64,000 nt of DNA from Methanobrevibacter wolinii SH (GCF_000621965.1 NZ_KK211375.1:178729-242728), one strand, 5' to 3'. Counted from the first letter of the stretch, positions 1 to 9,924 are shown. The notes: a model not told the origin generated them from the sequence alone. Translations and numbers: made by a program.

Positions 1-2
1 AG

Positions 3-77
3 TAGGCTAGATGGGATTCGGACCCATGACCTCACGGTTATCAGCCGTGCGCGCTAACCAAGCTGTGCCACTAGCCT
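3..77 (-). tRNA. tRNA-Ile (anticodon GAT)
   Basis: On the minus strand this folds as a complete cloverleaf. The acceptor stem is AGGCTAG paired with CTAGCCT, followed by discriminator A and no encoded CCA. The anticodon arm is CACGG-CTGATAA-CCGTG with anticodon GAT at plus-strand 40-42, which reads AUC/AUU isoleucine codons. The T arm contains GGGTCCGAATCCC. Its G+C content is far above the surrounding sequence, as expected for structural RNA in an AT-rich genome. No intron is visible. Confidence 0.95.
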
Positions 78-217
78 ATGTATAAAAATTAATTAAATAG
101 TACATTGTATTTTTTGTTAAATTCAATAAATACAAGTTGATATAATTTTTGGTTGTCTTTATATATAATTGTTTCGTTTTTTATATGAAAAAATAAAAAA
201 AGTTAAGAATAAAATAT

Positions 218-502
218 TTATTCTCTATTAAGCATTTCATTAAGTGTATCTGCCATAGCATGGTCAATGATTGTGACTTTTACTTTGTCTACACCATCAA
301 CTTTTGATGCAAACTCTTTAACTTGTACTGCTACACGAGTAATACTCATACATGCAGGGTTAGTTGGTTTGATAACTACTTCAGCAACACCATCTTCAAA
401 TTTGATTGATTGGACAATACCCATTTCAATAACACTAATACCCATGTGTGGATCGAGAACAGGGTAAATTGCTTCTTTGATTTGTTCTTCTACTTCAGAC
501 AT
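218..502 (-). CDS. MIP18/DUF59-family iron-sulfur assembly protein
   Basis: A 94-residue DUF59 (MIP18/SufT-like) protein. The N-terminal LDPHMGISVIEMGIV stretch corresponds to the family's DPE-G-S-I-DLG motif, and the single conserved Cys lies in NPACMS. Members of this family act in cytosolic iron-sulfur cluster assembly or transfer, often beside ATPase scaffolds of the Mrp/Nbp35 type; that role is family knowledge and no such partner is in the window. An upstream ATG at 517 would add five residues (MEGKI), but those codons hold the ribosome binding site GGAAGGT, so the ATG at 502 is preferred. It stands alone between the tRNA and the archaeosine gene. Confidence 0.85.
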   Translation of the reverse strand: MSEVEEQIKEAIYPVLDPHMGISVIEMGIVQSIKFEDGVAEVVIKPTNPACMSITRVAVQVKEFASKVDGVDKVKVTIIDHAMADTLNEMLNRE

Positions 503-766
503 AATTTTACCTTCCATTTTTTAATAAATTTAATAAACTTTTTTCTTGTTTTTAATCTTTATATATTTATATTTAAATATATTCATATTTTTGAATATTT
601 AATATAAATATATTTTTCTTGTTTTAATATTTTTTTACAGTAAACACTTGTTATATTTTTATAGTATATAAATTTATATCCTATTTTTTATCTTTTTTAA
701 ATTTTTTATTAAAAATTTTATTTAACTAAAAATTTTATTTTAAATTTTAATAGAATAATATTTATT

Positions 767-1681
767 CTATTTTTTTCTATGTTTTATATCTACTGCAACA
801 CCATAATTTGATTTTTCCATTTCTTCTCCACTAATTATTGCTTTTCCAGTTCCTAAAACTTCACCATTTTTAACTACTACAACTTCATCTCTAGGTAAAA
901 TGCTATGATCTGCTTTTGCAACTCCTGGAGAAAAAACAGTATTTGTTTCTAAATTAAAATCAATTTCAACTACTTTTAATCCTTCATTTGCAAGTATCTC
1001 TCCACCTGCAAGGCTTAATGTGTATAAACCAATATCTCTATTTAAAAATGCTAATTGTTTATTATTATAATAAATTATACGGTGATATCTACCTTTAGTT
1101 CTAATATCATCTGGAATTAAGTTTTCTCCACCTTCACCAAATTGATATCTTGCAATGGATCTTAATTCATGAAGCATTCTTCCATGTTTCGGCATTTTTT
1201 CATATTTTTTTAATTCCATCCTTGTATTGTATATTGAATCTGGATTAGTAGGACGATTATCTACACAAGTGTAGGTTACATCGAGTCCATCAAGATATTC
1301 TCTGCAAGTTTCTTCATAACCTCCTGAAACATTTGCAACTGCTGGTGTATCTCCAATATATTCTCTAAGTAATTCTCCTGCTTCTTTTTTTTCATCTTGA
1401 CTCCAATTACCTGTAACACTTGTATCATAAGATTGTATTGGGAAAGTATTTTCCATTTCTCTTGGACAGATTCCAAAAGGTGAAGTTACTATTACTTCTT
1501 GATATCCTTTAGTTGCCCTTTTAAATTTTTGATGGGATTTTGAGTGGGAATATGGTTTTTTCATAGAACAAGGGAGAATTGCAATTACATTACCATATGG
1601 TTTCATTAATTTCATTCTTTGTCTCCATCTAACTGCTTCAGGTCTATATAATGATTCTTCACTTGAACATATTACTTTCAT
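767..1681 (-). CDS. arcS: archaeosine synthase ArcS, short form (DUF5591 + PUA)
   Basis: A 304-residue protein with the ArcS signature PC-X3-KPY-X2-S-X2-H at residues 37-50 (PCSMKKPYSHSKSH), followed by a C-terminal PUA RNA-binding domain from about residue 225. ArcS works on preQ0 at position 15 of the tRNA D-loop during archaeosine formation; in the known two-protein system it adds lysine to preQ0-tRNA and a radical-SAM partner (RaSEA) completes the reaction. Full-length ArcS proteins begin with an inactive TGT-like domain. That domain is absent here: the protein starts about 35 residues before the catalytic motif. No RaSEA gene lies in the window. The next gene upstream, an HD protein, starts about 550 bases away and ends 34 bases before this start, so the two may be cotranscribed. 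Confidence 0.85.
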   Translation of the reverse strand: MKVICSSEESLYRPEAVRWRQRMKLMKPYGNVIAILPCSMKKPYSHSKSHQKFKRATKGYQEVIVTSPFGICPREMENTFPIQSYDTSVTGNWSQDEKKEAGELLREYIGDTPAVANVSGGYEETCREYLDGLDVTYTCVDNRPTNPDSIYNTRMELKKYEKMPKHGRMLHELRSIARYQFGEGGENLIPDDIRTKGRYHRIIYYNNKQLAFLNRDIGLYTLSLAGGEILANEGLKVVEIDFNLETNTVFSPGVAKADHSILPRDEVVVVKNGEVLGTGKAIISGEEMEKSNYGVAVDIKHRKK

Positions 1682-1715
1682 ATTATCACATTTCTTGTCT
1701 TTTTAATATAATAAT

Positions 1716-2228
1716 TTAATAATTCTTTTTATTATTTTCTTTAAATTTACCAATTAGTTCATAATTTAATATTTTAACTTTTCTTATTGAATCTTCAGGA
1801 TTTTCTATTCTTTTTTTCCATTTATTTATAGTGTATTCAATGTCTACGAAATCAGAACCATTTAAAAGATTATCACTATGTGCAACAATTTTTTCTTCTA
1901 TTGTTTCTGGTTCATAAGATTTTGGAGGTAAACCTAATTCTATAGCTTCTTTTTTGCTTATTCCTGCACCAATATGTCTTTCAATGATTTTTGCAACTTC
2001 TTCTGAATATCCATGTTCTAATGCAAGTTTTGCACCTATTACTCCATGATTAATTCCATTAGTTCGAGATCTTCCTAAATCATGTAATAGTGCTCCTTCT
2101 TTAATAAGTTCCATATTTGCATTAGGAAAATTTTTAGCAATTTGTTTAGATTTTTCATAAACTTTAATACTATGTTTTATTACCCATTCAGGACAACCTT
2201 CTTTTTTTAAAAGTTCAGTTTCATTCAT
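1716..2228 (-). CDS. HD-domain phosphohydrolase, TIGR00295-like
   Basis: About 170 residues with an HD superfamily fold. The metal-binding His-Asp pair is in ALLHDLGRS near residue 50, followed by further conserved His (INHGV, ERHIGAG) and a late Asp (AHSDNL). This matches the small archaeal HD family TIGR00295, whose physiological substrate is not firmly known to me; HD proteins are metal-dependent phosphohydrolases. An ATG at 2237 would add MIK, but the sequence ATGATTAAAATG looks like a TGATT-type ribosome binding site before the second ATG at 2228. It ends 34 bases before arcS and may share its transcript. Confidence 0.75.
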   Translation of the reverse strand: MNETELLKKEGCPEWVIKHSIKVYEKSKQIAKNFPNANMELIKEGALLHDLGRSRTNGINHGVIGAKLALEHGYSEEVAKIIERHIGAGISKKEAIELGLPPKSYEPETIEEKIVAHSDNLLNGSDFVDIEYTINKWKKRIENPEDSIRKVKILNYELIGKFKENNKKNY

Positions 2229-2237
2229 TTTAATCAT

Positions 2238-2719
2238 CGAATTATTTATTAATTCAGTATACTTATTTTAAGTTTTATATTTTATATTATTTATAATTAT
2301 AAATGATTTATTTATTTTTTGAGTCTGTAGAAAACTATTTTTTATAATAATTTAAACTGTATTAATACTTAAAAATTAAATTTAAGAAATTTTATTCTAA
2401 AAATTAGAAAGATTTCAACAAAGCCTATTTTTTAAAATCAGTTTTAGTTAATTTTTTATATTAAATTCTTAGAAACTTTAAATTATTTTTCTGTTAAAAT
2501 ACGATGAATTAAGGGTATTTAATATTTAATAATTAAATTTAGGAAAGTTTATTCTAAAAATTAGAAGATTCTAATAAATTTATAAGTATTTATTGATTAA
2601 TTTGTTATTAAAAATAGTTAATATTTATATATTTAATTTTAAGTTTTTATTTATATTAAAATAGTTTTTTTATAAAATTAGTATTAAGTTTTAAAAATAG
2701 TTAAAAATTAAGAAAAAAA
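2238..2719. other. intergenic region with dispersed-repeat copies
   Basis: About 480 AT-rich bases without a credible gene. It separates the HD gene from the TFE gene, both on the minus strand, so it must hold the end of the TFE transcript and the promoter for the HD gene. It contains a full copy of the dispersed element (2321-2427) and a degenerate right half of a second one at 2521-2582. Confidence 0.6.
2321..2427 (+). repeat. dispersed inverted-end intergenic element, copy A
   Basis: About 107 bases that begin AGTCTGTAGAAAAC and end GATTTCAACAAAGCC, with a middle that includes AATTTAAACTGTATTAATACTT and ATTCTAAAAATTAGAA. Its reverse complement matches positions 14770-14875 along the whole length. 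The two ends are imperfect inverted repeats built on GTTGAAA/TTTCAAC. A second, degraded partial copy follows at 2521-2582. Confidence 0.65.
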
Positions 2720-3268
2720 TTATTTATTTTTTTCAAAGTCACTTAGTATTTCTTCATATTTTTCAATATCGTCTTTTAGTTGTTTAATCATTTCACTATT
2801 ATCATCTTCAATTAATTCTTCTCCGCATTCTGGACATGTAAAACCCATTTCACATGCATCTGCAAAGTCAAATCGTGTATGATAATCTGGACACTTAAAG
2901 AATAAATTATTTTCTTCATTTTCAGTAATTTCTTTAAGTTCTTTAATTATATCGTTAAGACTTTCTTCAACTTTTTTATTTACTTCTTCAGGTTCAAATT
3001 TCCAGTCATAAGTGAACCATTGGGTTTCAGGATCTTTACTTCGTTTATAACTTGCAAGTCCTGCATCATAAAGTTTGTAAAGTATTTTTCTTACAGTGTT
3101 TAATTTTATGCCAGTTTTTTCTGCAATTTCTTCATCAGTTGTAACTCCATCATTAAGATATTCAACAATTTGGATATTGTCTTTATCTTCATCCCCTTTT
3201 TTAGGTTTTTCATTTGGATTATCAATAATTGATCTTATTAACATTTCTACTAATGGGTTGTCTAGCAT
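2720..3268 (-). CDS. tfe: transcription factor E (TFE, TFIIE-alpha homologue)
   Basis: A 182-residue archaeal TFE, which stabilises the open complex with TBP, TFB and RNA polymerase. A winged-helix domain covers about residues 30-90 (DEEIAEKTGIKLNTVRKILYKL), a charged helical linker about 93-120, and a zinc ribbon about 125-150. The zinc ribbon is unusual: family members have C-P-x-C at the first knuckle, but here it reads CPDYH, with Tyr129 (codon TAT) where a second Cys (TGT) is expected. Cys126, Cys145 and Cys148 are present, and an additional Cys139 lies nearby and might compensate. The start at 3268 is the only sensible ATG. Confidence 0.92.
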   Translation of the reverse strand: MLDNPLVEMLIRSIIDNPNEKPKKGDEDKDNIQIVEYLNDGVTTDEEIAEKTGIKLNTVRKILYKLYDAGLASYKRSKDPETQWFTYDWKFEPEEVNKKVEESLNDIIKELKEITENEENNLFFKCPDYHTRFDFADACEMGFTCPECGEELIEDDNSEMIKQLKDDIEKYEEILSDFEKNK

Positions 3269-3601
3269 ATAATTTCTCCATGATTTTATAGTTCATTTTT
3301 TTAAATTAGTAATTTTAAGTTTGAGTCCCCTATTTTTTTGAAAATTAGATTTTTATTAAAAAAAGAAAAACTGATTTAAAATACTAAATTTAAAAAATTT
3401 TTTATTATAATATTATCTATATTATTTTTATATTTAATAAATCTATGTATTTTAATTAATTATTATATTTTATAAATTTTTAAAATTATTTATTCTTAAA
3501 ATAATTTTTCATAATTTTTAAATAAATTGATTTTATGTTTAAATTTTAAGTGAAATGTATTTTTTAAGTAGGAGGTATATTTTTTACTTATATTAATTTT
3601 A
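3269..3601. other. intergenic region, nothing recognised
   Basis: About 330 AT-rich bases between the TFE gene and the CofE-like gene. I see no open frame, structured RNA or clear repeat copy. The part next to 3268 must contain the TFE promoter. Confidence 0.5.
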
Positions 3602-4510
3602 TTAATTTTTTCTAATTATTACTGCAGGTGTATGAGTAATTGAGTTTAAAGTTTCAACACTAATGCTATCTTCATTACTTTCAGTATTTAATACTTTTTT
3701 AGCACTATGTATTGTTTCCATACATGTCTCAAGAGATTTTTGATATCTTTCATCTGTGTTTGCTATTTTTAATGCTTTTTCAACACTTAATTTTTTGCTT
3801 GACCCAAGAGGGGTTGAACCAACATTTTCAGATAATTGTCCTAAAGTATAACCCCATGCTCCTTTATTTGATTCAATACCTTCAATTGCAGTAGGGAGTC
3901 CTGTAAAATATTTTCCATTTCTTTTATATGTTGCATCAGTATCTATTATCATAACATTAACATTTTTATCTGTTTTATCTTTGATTTTTTTAGATAATTC
4001 TTCTGTAACTTTTTGTGGGTTTTCAGGAAGAAGGGATACATAAGTTCCAGGTGAATTACTTAAATCGATTCCTGCTTCTGAAGCTGGTTTTAATGCATGT
4101 TTCCATCCATATAAATCAAGAACAACTTGTTTATGTGCTGCAGTTTGTTTAGGTAATCTTCTAAGATTTTTAATTGTTCTTTTTTTAATCCCAAGTAAAG
4201 GTCCTAAAATATATCCCCAAAGATATTTACTCCAAAATCCTGCAAGAAATTTAGCACTTAATCCAGGTTTATATTCTGATTCGTCAACAAGTCTTCCTTG
4301 TGATACTGAAACTGGTGTTTCTGCAATTACCAAATAATCTTCATTTTCTATTAATGGATAAACTTTCTCTAAAAGTGTATCTAAACTTTCATTTGGTTTA
4401 ATATAGTTAGTTTCTATAGGTATTACTCTGTAATCTTCATCGATTGTATATTTATATTCTAAACCATTATTTGTTTTGCCATATTTGTATTCTGGTTTTT
4501 TTTCTGCCAT
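3602..4510 (-). CDS. CofE-family (F420-0:L-glutamate ligase-like) protein
   Basis: A 302-residue protein resembling the F420_ligase family (CofE). The N-terminal part VIPIETNYIKPNESLDTLLE followed by ENEDYLVIAETPVSVSQGRLVDE has the arrangement of CofE (an early IP, then a segment ending in VS-x-x-GR). CofE adds gamma-linked glutamates to coenzyme F420-0 using GTP. This protein is about 50 residues longer than typical CofE, carries a charged N-terminal extension and shows Cys-poor, Lys-rich sequence throughout, so it may be a paralogue with another substrate. Its neighbours give no pathway context. Start ATG at 4510 gives MAEKKPEY. Confidence 0.65.
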   Translation of the reverse strand: MAEKKPEYKYGKTNNGLEYKYTIDEDYRVIPIETNYIKPNESLDTLLEKVYPLIENEDYLVIAETPVSVSQGRLVDESEYKPGLSAKFLAGFWSKYLWGYILGPLLGIKKRTIKNLRRLPKQTAAHKQVVLDLYGWKHALKPASEAGIDLSNSPGTYVSLLPENPQKVTEELSKKIKDKTDKNVNVMIIDTDATYKRNGKYFTGLPTAIEGIESNKGAWGYTLGQLSENVGSTPLGSSKKLSVEKALKIANTDERYQKSLETCMETIHSAKKVLNTESNEDSISVETLNSITHTPAVIIRKN

Positions 4511-4980
4511 TTTATTTATAACCCTTATTTTTTTTAAAATTAATAATATAATATTTATAATCTTTTTAATTCCTTAAATTATTATTATAATATTCTTTTA
4601 TAATATTATGATTTTAATTATCTTTATTGTCTAATTAAATAATATAAATTTACTTACTTAATAAAAGATAATTCAAATATTATTTAATTAATAATTATTT
4701 TTTATTTATTTTTTTATAATTTTTTTTATTTTAATTAATAAAAATGAATACTTTAAATATTATCATACCAAAATATTTATACTTATAAGAAATATAAAAA
4801 TAATTATTTAATATATGTTTATCATATTTAATATTTAAATAACAAAATTGTTATAGTAAGAAATAGAATTTCTATTTTATAATATATTTCAATATAAAGC
4901 TTATTATTCAAGTTTTATTTATTATTTCATTATTCTTATATTATAAAACTATATTAATTAATTTAATGTGGGGTTTATAC
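4511..4980. other. divergent promoter region between the CofE-like gene and ftsZ
   Basis: About 470 bases, among the most AT-rich in the window, between two divergently transcribed genes. Promoters for both must lie here. Many TATA-like runs occur (for example around 4785-4800 and 4880-4890), and I cannot choose one with confidence. No gene or structured RNA is visible. Confidence 0.5.
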
Positions 4981-6129
4981 GTGAAATTTATAGATGATGC
5001 GATTAAAGAATCCGAACAAAGAAATGAAGATAAAAAATCTTCTACTACTATTAATTCTGATTTAGATCAAGAATTAGTAGATACAATTTCTCAAAGTAAA
5101 ACTAATATTTTTGTTGTTGGTGCTGGTGGTGCTGGTAATAATACTATTTCTAGATTAAGTGAAATAGGTATTGAAGGTGCTAAAACTGTAACTGTAAATA
5201 CTGATGCACAAGATTTATTTTATAGTAGATCTGATGATAAAGTCCTTTTAGGTAGAAAAACTTGTGGTGGACTTGGTGCTGGTGGAGAACCAGATATCGG
5301 TGAAGAATGTGCTGAAGAAAGTGAAGATGAGTTAAGAACTAAACTTGAAGGTGCAGATATGGTATTTGTAACTTGTGGTTTAGGTGGAGGAACTGGTACT
5401 GGTTCTGCTCCAATTATTGCAAAAATTGCTAAAAAATTAGGTGCATTAACTGTATCTGTTGTAACTTTACCATTTTCTGCTGAAGGTGTTAGAAGAAGAG
5501 AAAATGCAGAAAAAGGTTTAGAAAAATTACAAAATGCTTCTGATACTGTAATTGTTATTCCTAATGACAAATTACTTGAAGTAGCTCCTAATCTTCCTTT
5601 AAATAAAGCTTTCATGGTTTCCGATGAAATTTTAGGTAGAGCAGTTAAAGGTATCACTGAATTAATTACTAAAAAAGGATTAATCAGTCTTGATTTCGCA
5701 GATATTAGAAGTGTAATGAAAGGTTCTGGAATGGCAATGATTGGTATGGGAGAATCTGATTCTAGTGAAAGAGCTTTAGAATCTGTTCATGAAGCTTTAA
5801 GCAGTCCTTTATTAGATATTGATATTTCTGATGCTCAAGCTGCATTGGTTAACATTACAAGTAGTACTGATTTAACTTTACAAGAAGCTGAAAAAATTGT
5901 TCAAATTGTTGGAGATAAATTATCCCCTAATGCAAACATCATTTGGGGTACTCAAATTGATGAAAGTTTACAAAATACAGTTAGAACAACAGTTATTGTT
6001 TCTGGTATAAAACCATATGATTTTTCAGATAATAATTCTGATGATGAGGAATCTGAAAATGCACCCTCTGAATCAAATGAAAGTGAAGAAGATGATCCAT
6101 TAAGTCAATTTATTGATGGAGTATTCTAA
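4981..6129 (+). CDS. ftsZ: cell division protein FtsZ
   Basis: A 382-residue FtsZ, the tubulin-like GTPase that forms the division ring. An N-terminal extension of about 40 residues precedes the Rossmann glycine motif [11 protein letters not shown]; the tubulin signature GGGTGTGS follows in [16 protein letters not shown], and the T7-loop region is in [13 protein letters not shown]. The tail after [10 protein letters not shown] is acidic and Ser-rich, and ends [12 protein letters not shown], a likely partner-binding peptide. An ATG at 4966 is in frame, but GTG at 4981 gives [14 protein letters not shown] and is preceded by GTGGGG at a proper distance, so GTG is preferred. secE follows 31 bases later. 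Confidence 0.95.
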   Translation: MKFIDDAIKESEQRNEDKKSSTTINSDLDQELVDTISQSKTNIFVVGAGGAGNNTISRLSEIGIEGAKTVTVNTDAQDLFYSRSDDKVLLGRKTCGGLGAGGEPDIGEECAEESEDELRTKLEGADMVFVTCGLGGGTGTGSAPIIAKIAKKLGALTVSVVTLPFSAEGVRRRENAEKGLEKLQNASDTVIVIPNDKLLEVAPNLPLNKAFMVSDEILGRAVKGITELITKKGLISLDFADIRSVMKGSGMAMIGMGESDSSERALESVHEALSSPLLDIDISDAQAALVNITSSTDLTLQEAEKIVQIVGDKLSPNANIIWGTQIDESLQNTVRTTVIVSGIKPYDFSDNNSDDEESENAPSESNESEEDDPLSQFIDGVF

Positions 6130-6160
6130 ACTTTTTTATTATTTTTTGTTGTGATCTTAC

Positions 6161-6340
6161 ATGTCAGTTCAAGAATCATTTGATAAATTTGCTAAAGAGT
6201 CTAAAAGAGTTCTTAGAGTAGCTAGAAAACCAGATAGTGAAGAATATTTCAACTTTGCTAAAGTTACTGGTATTGGTATTATTTTAATTGGTGTTATTGG
6301 TTTTGTTATTGTTATGATAGGTCAACTCATTGGTTTATAA
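6161..6340 (+). CDS. secE: protein translocase subunit SecE/Sss1 (59 aa)
   Basis: A small gene encoding 59 residues: MSVQESFDKFAKESKRVLRV, then a basic amphipathic helix and one C-terminal membrane segment (GIGIILIGVIGFVIVMIGQL). This is the layout of archaeal SecE/Sss1, which clamps the SecY channel. The ATG at 6161 follows GTGATC, which pairs with the extended anti-Shine-Dalgarno sequence. Position between ftsZ and spt5 is the usual archaeal order and supports the call. Confidence 0.9.
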   Translation: MSVQESFDKFAKESKRVLRVARKPDSEEYFNFAKVTGIGIILIGVIGFVIVMIGQLIGL

Positions 6341-6681
6341 ATTTTACTTAATTCATAATTAATTAATATCTATTATTTCTTTTAATTATTGAAACACTAA
6401 TTTTTTATGGTTATTTTTAATCATAAAATATTTTATTTATTTTACTTTTTTAATTATTTTTAGGCTATTATTATTAATTTTCTAATTTTTTACTTTTTTT
6501 AATATCCTTGTCTGAAACATTTAAATACTAGTTTATAAAAATATAATAGTATTATATTAATCTAATTTTTATAATATTCTAAATTTTTTTTATAAATTTT
6601 ATTCGAAATTTTAGTTATATTTTTGTTAGATTTTATAATAACTTAATCAAATCTATAATTAATTATATAGGTGGATTTTAT
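6341..6681. promoter_or_regulatory. intergenic region with probable promoter of the spt5-ribosomal protein operon
   Basis: About 340 bases between secE and spt5. Around 6514-6540 the sequence reads GAAACATTTAAATACTAG followed by TTTATAAAAATATAAT, a plausible BRE plus TATA box. Initiation about 25 bases downstream would give a leader of roughly 130 bases before the GGTGG ribosome binding site at 6671. This is a pattern match only. No gene is visible. Confidence 0.45.
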
Positions 6682-7173
6682 ATGGAAGATAATGAAAATT
6701 CCATTTATGCTCTCAAAACATCAGCAGGTCAAGAAAGAAATGTAGCAAGATTATTAGCTACTAGAACACGTGAAACTCAAGGTACTGATACTTATATTGG
6801 TATTGAGTCAATTATTGTTCCTGAATCTTTAAAAGGCTATATTTTAGTAGAATCATCTACTAAAATAGATATGAGAAACCCTGCAATGAAAATAAATCAT
6901 TTAAGAGGGGTTGTTGAAGGAACTGGTGCTTCTAATATTATTAGTTTTGAAGAAGTTAAAAGATTCCTTAAACCAGAGCCAATTATTTCTAATATTCATA
7001 AAGGAAGTATTGTTGAGCTTATTTCAGGTCCATTTAAAGGTGAAAGAGCAAAAGTTGTACGTATAGATGAGTCTCGTGAAGAAGTAGTTCTTGAGTTAAT
7101 TGAAGCTGCAGTTCCGATTCCTGTTACTGTTGAAGCAGATCAAATAAGAATCATTCAAAAGGAGGCTGACTGA
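6682..7173 (+). CDS. spt5: transcription elongation factor Spt5 (NusG homologue)
   Basis: A 163-residue archaeal Spt5. The NGN domain (about residues 5-95; [21 protein letters not shown] and [10 protein letters not shown]) binds the polymerase clamp, and a KOW domain follows (about 103-140, [20 protein letters not shown]). It keeps RNA polymerase processive and couples it to ribosomes. The ATG at 6682 follows TAGGTGG. The stop overlaps the next gene's start (TGATG at 7171-7175), so translation of L11 is likely coupled. Confidence 0.95.
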   Translation: MEDNENSIYALKTSAGQERNVARLLATRTRETQGTDTYIGIESIIVPESLKGYILVESSTKIDMRNPAMKINHLRGVVEGTGASNIISFEEVKRFLKPEPIISNIHKGSIVELISGPFKGERAKVVRIDESREEVVLELIEAAVPIPVTVEADQIRIIQKEAD

Positions 7174-7655
7174 TGCCAAAAGACACAGTAGAGGTCCTTA
7201 TTGAAGGTGGAAGTGCCACCCCAGGACCACCATTAGGCCCAGCAATTGGTCCTTTCGGTATTAATATGATGCAAGTTGTTGAGGAAATCAATGAAAAAAG
7301 TGCTGACTTTAAAGGTATGAAAGTTCCAGTAAAAATAACCATTGATAGTGAATCAAAAGAATTTGAAATTGAAATTGGTACACCTCCAACAACTTCTCTT
7401 GTTATGGAAGAACTCAATATCGATAAAGCTGCTCATGAACCTGGTACTGAAGTTGCTGCAGATTTATCTGTAGAACAAGCTTTCAAAATTGCTAGAATGA
7501 AATTCGATTCATTACTTGCAAATGATTACAAAGCAGGTACTAAAGAGGTTATGGGTACTTGTGTAACTATGGGTATTACTGTTGATGGTAAAGATCCTAG
7601 AGATGCTCAAAAAGCACTTGATGCTGGAGAATACGATAGCGTATTCGAACAATAG
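7173..7655 (+). CDS. rpl11: 50S ribosomal protein L11
   Basis: A 160-residue archaeal L11, which binds the GTPase-associated centre of 23S rRNA and the base of the L10-L12 stalk. The N-terminal domain has [35 protein letters not shown] with the proline-rich hinge, and the RNA-binding C-terminal domain ends in [25 protein letters not shown] ribosome binding site lies at 7160-7164 inside the end of spt5, and the start overlaps the spt5 stop. Codon choice is biased to frequent codons, as for highly expressed genes. Confidence 0.96.
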   Translation: MPKDTVEVLIEGGSATPGPPLGPAIGPFGINMMQVVEEINEKSADFKGMKVPVKITIDSESKEFEIEIGTPPTTSLVMEELNIDKAAHEPGTEVAADLSVEQAFKIARMKFDSLLANDYKAGTKEVMGTCVTMGITVDGKDPRDAQKALDAGEYDSVFEQ

Positions 7656-7900
7656 TTATTTTTACACTTATATTGAGATTTCTATTCAGTGTATATGATA
7701 TTATAATATACTTATTATAGTTGATATACTGAATATTGTAGATTTTTATCTACTATTGTATTTAATATACAAAAAGACTAGTACTTTTATTAAAAAGTAT
7801 GTTGATGTAGTCGATATTATAGATATTATTTTATTATGATTATTTTTTTATCGATTGCTCGTAACCAAAAACTCATGAACAAAGTTCATGGAGGATTTAT
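7656..7900 (+). promoter_or_regulatory. structured leader of the L1-L10 genes, candidate L1 autoregulatory region
   Basis: The 245 bases before the L1 gene hold three strong inverted repeats. One is GTAGAT-TTTT-ATCTAC at 7738-7753. The second is an outer stem GACTA/TAGTC (7776-7780 with 7808-7812) enclosing TACTTTT/AAAAGTA (7782-7788 with 7793-7799) and leaving a one-sided internal loop TGTTGATG. The third is CATGAAC-AAA-GTTCATG at 7874-7890, directly before the GGAGG of the L1 gene. Ribosomal protein L1 represses its own mRNA in Methanococcus by binding a helix with an asymmetric loop; that one of these hairpins plays the same role here is inference. Confidence 0.5.
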
Positions 7901-8539
7901 ATGACACAAGATATGATTGAAGCGGTGAAGAAGGCTAAAGAACAATCCAAGCCGAGGAACTTCACTGAGTCTATTGACATGATTATTAATGTCAAAGACT
8001 TAGATGTCAAAAAACCAGAAAATAGGTTTGAAGAAGAAGTTACTCTCCCTAATGGACGCGGTAAAGAAGTTAAAATTGGTGTTATTGCTGATGGGGAATT
8101 AACTGTTCAAGCTAAAAATGCTGGTGTAGCTCTTGTTATCAATAAAGCTGAATTGGAAGAACTTGGAAAAAACAGGAAAAAAGCTAAAAAAATGGCTAAT
8201 TCCATTGATTTTTTCATAGCTCAAGCTGATATGATGCCACTTGTTGGTAGGTTTTTAGGTCCAGTACTTGGTCCTCGTAATAAAATGCCAAAACCTGTTC
8301 CAGCAAATGTTAAATTAGAACCTTTATTAGGTAAATTACAAAATACTATTAAAGTTGGTATTAAACAACAACCTTCAATTCAACTTATTATTGGAACTCA
8401 AGATATGGCTGACGAGCAAATAGCTGAAAATATTGAAGCTGTTCTTGCAATCTTAGACCGCCACTTAGAAAAAGGTAGAAAACAAATTAAATCCATGTTT
8501 ATTAAAACAACTATGGGTTCAGTAGTGAGGGTGATTTGA
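7901..8539 (+). CDS. rpl1: 50S ribosomal protein L1
   Basis: A 212-residue L1, the stalk protein that contacts E-site tRNA and, in methanogens studied, represses translation of its own operon. Recognisable blocks are the N-terminal [35 protein letters not shown], and [28 protein letters not shown] site precedes the ATG, itself adjoining a hairpin. The stop overlaps the L10 start (TGATG), so L1 and L10 are coupled. Confidence 0.96.
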   Translation: MTQDMIEAVKKAKEQSKPRNFTESIDMIINVKDLDVKKPENRFEEEVTLPNGRGKEVKIGVIADGELTVQAKNAGVALVINKAELEELGKNRKKAKKMANSIDFFIAQADMMPLVGRFLGPVLGPRNKMPKPVPANVKLEPLLGKLQNTIKVGIKQQPSIQLIIGTQDMADEQIAENIEAVLAILDRHLEKGRKQIKSMFIKTTMGSVVRVI

Positions 8540-9543
8540 TGGCTCACGTTGCTGAATGGAAAAAAGAAGAAGTTAAAGAGATTGAAGACTTAATTAATTC
8601 TTATGATGTTGTTGGTGTAGTTGATTTATTAAATATTCCAGCTAGACAACTTCAAGAAATGAGAAAAAGTCTTTCTAATCACGCAGTCATAAGATTATCT
8701 AAGAAAAATCTTATTAATTTAGCTTTTGAAGATTGCAATAAATCTAAAGAAAACATTGTAAATCTTTCTGAATTCTTAACAGGACAACCTGCATTAATTT
8801 TCACTGATATGAATCCTTTCAGATTATATAAAATCTTAGAGGATAATAAAACTGATGCTCCTGCTAAAGCAGGTAGTGTTGCTAGTGAAGATATTGTTGT
8901 ACCTAAAGGTGATACTGGTTTTGAACCAGGTCCATTCTTAGGTGAGTTACAACAAATTGGTGCTCCTGCTAAAATTGATAAAGGAAAAATTGTAGTTGAT
9001 AAAGACTCTGTTGTTGTAGAAGCTGGAGAAGTTGTTTCTCAACAAATCGCTGGAGTTTTAACTAGATTAGGTATTAAACCTATGGAAGTTGGTATTGATT
9101 TACATGCTGTTTATGAAGAAGGATCTGTTTATAAAGCAGATGTTCTTGCAATAGATGAAGAAGAAACTATTGCTAAAGTACAAGATGCATATATTAAAGC
9201 ATTTAATTTATCTGTCTTCGCTGGTATACCTACTAAAGAAACTATTTCAACTATGATTGGTACTGCTCACAGTAAATCTGTTAATCTCGCTGTTGAGGCA
9301 GGAATACTCAACTCTGATACTTCCGATATTATCATAGGTTTAGCTAATGGTAAAATGTTAGCTTTAGCTTCTAAATTATCTGATGATGCATTAGATGATG
9401 AATTATCTGATAAATTAGCTAATGCAGCTACTGCTGCTCCTGTAGCTACTGAAGATGAAGAAGCTCCTGAAGAAGAGGAAGAAGAAGAGGAAGAAGATGC
9501 TGAAGAAGAAGCTGCAGCAGGTTTAGGCGCTCTCTTTGGTTAA
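8539..9543 (+). CDS. rpl10: 50S ribosomal protein L10 (acidic stalk protein P0)
   Basis: A 334-residue archaeal L10/P0 that anchors L12 dimers on the ribosome. The N-terminal rRNA-binding domain ([27 protein letters not shown]) is followed by the L12-binding helices and an acidic tail of Glu and Asp ending [10 protein letters not shown], the same ending as L12, which recruits translational GTPases. The ATG at 8539 overlaps the L1 stop; the ribosome binding site GAGGGTGAT lies just upstream. A TTG one codon earlier is not needed. Confidence 0.96.
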   Translation: MAHVAEWKKEEVKEIEDLINSYDVVGVVDLLNIPARQLQEMRKSLSNHAVIRLSKKNLINLAFEDCNKSKENIVNLSEFLTGQPALIFTDMNPFRLYKILEDNKTDAPAKAGSVASEDIVVPKGDTGFEPGPFLGELQQIGAPAKIDKGKIVVDKDSVVVEAGEVVSQQIAGVLTRLGIKPMEVGIDLHAVYEEGSVYKADVLAIDEEETIAKVQDAYIKAFNLSVFAGIPTKETISTMIGTAHSKSVNLAVEAGILNSDTSDIIIGLANGKMLALASKLSDDALDDELSDKLANAATAAPVATEDEEAPEEEEEEEEEDAEEEAAAGLGALFG

Positions 9544-9615
9544 TCATATTATTAAAAATTTTTATTGTTTTAAATTAAACCTAAATACATTTTAAGAAAA
9601 AATATTGGTGATAAC

Positions 9616-9924
<309 letters not shown>

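Noticed and set aside
5220-5657. Long open frame antisense to ftsZ
   Set aside because: It mirrors the codons of a highly conserved gene and has no ribosome binding site or recognisable protein; it is a shadow frame.
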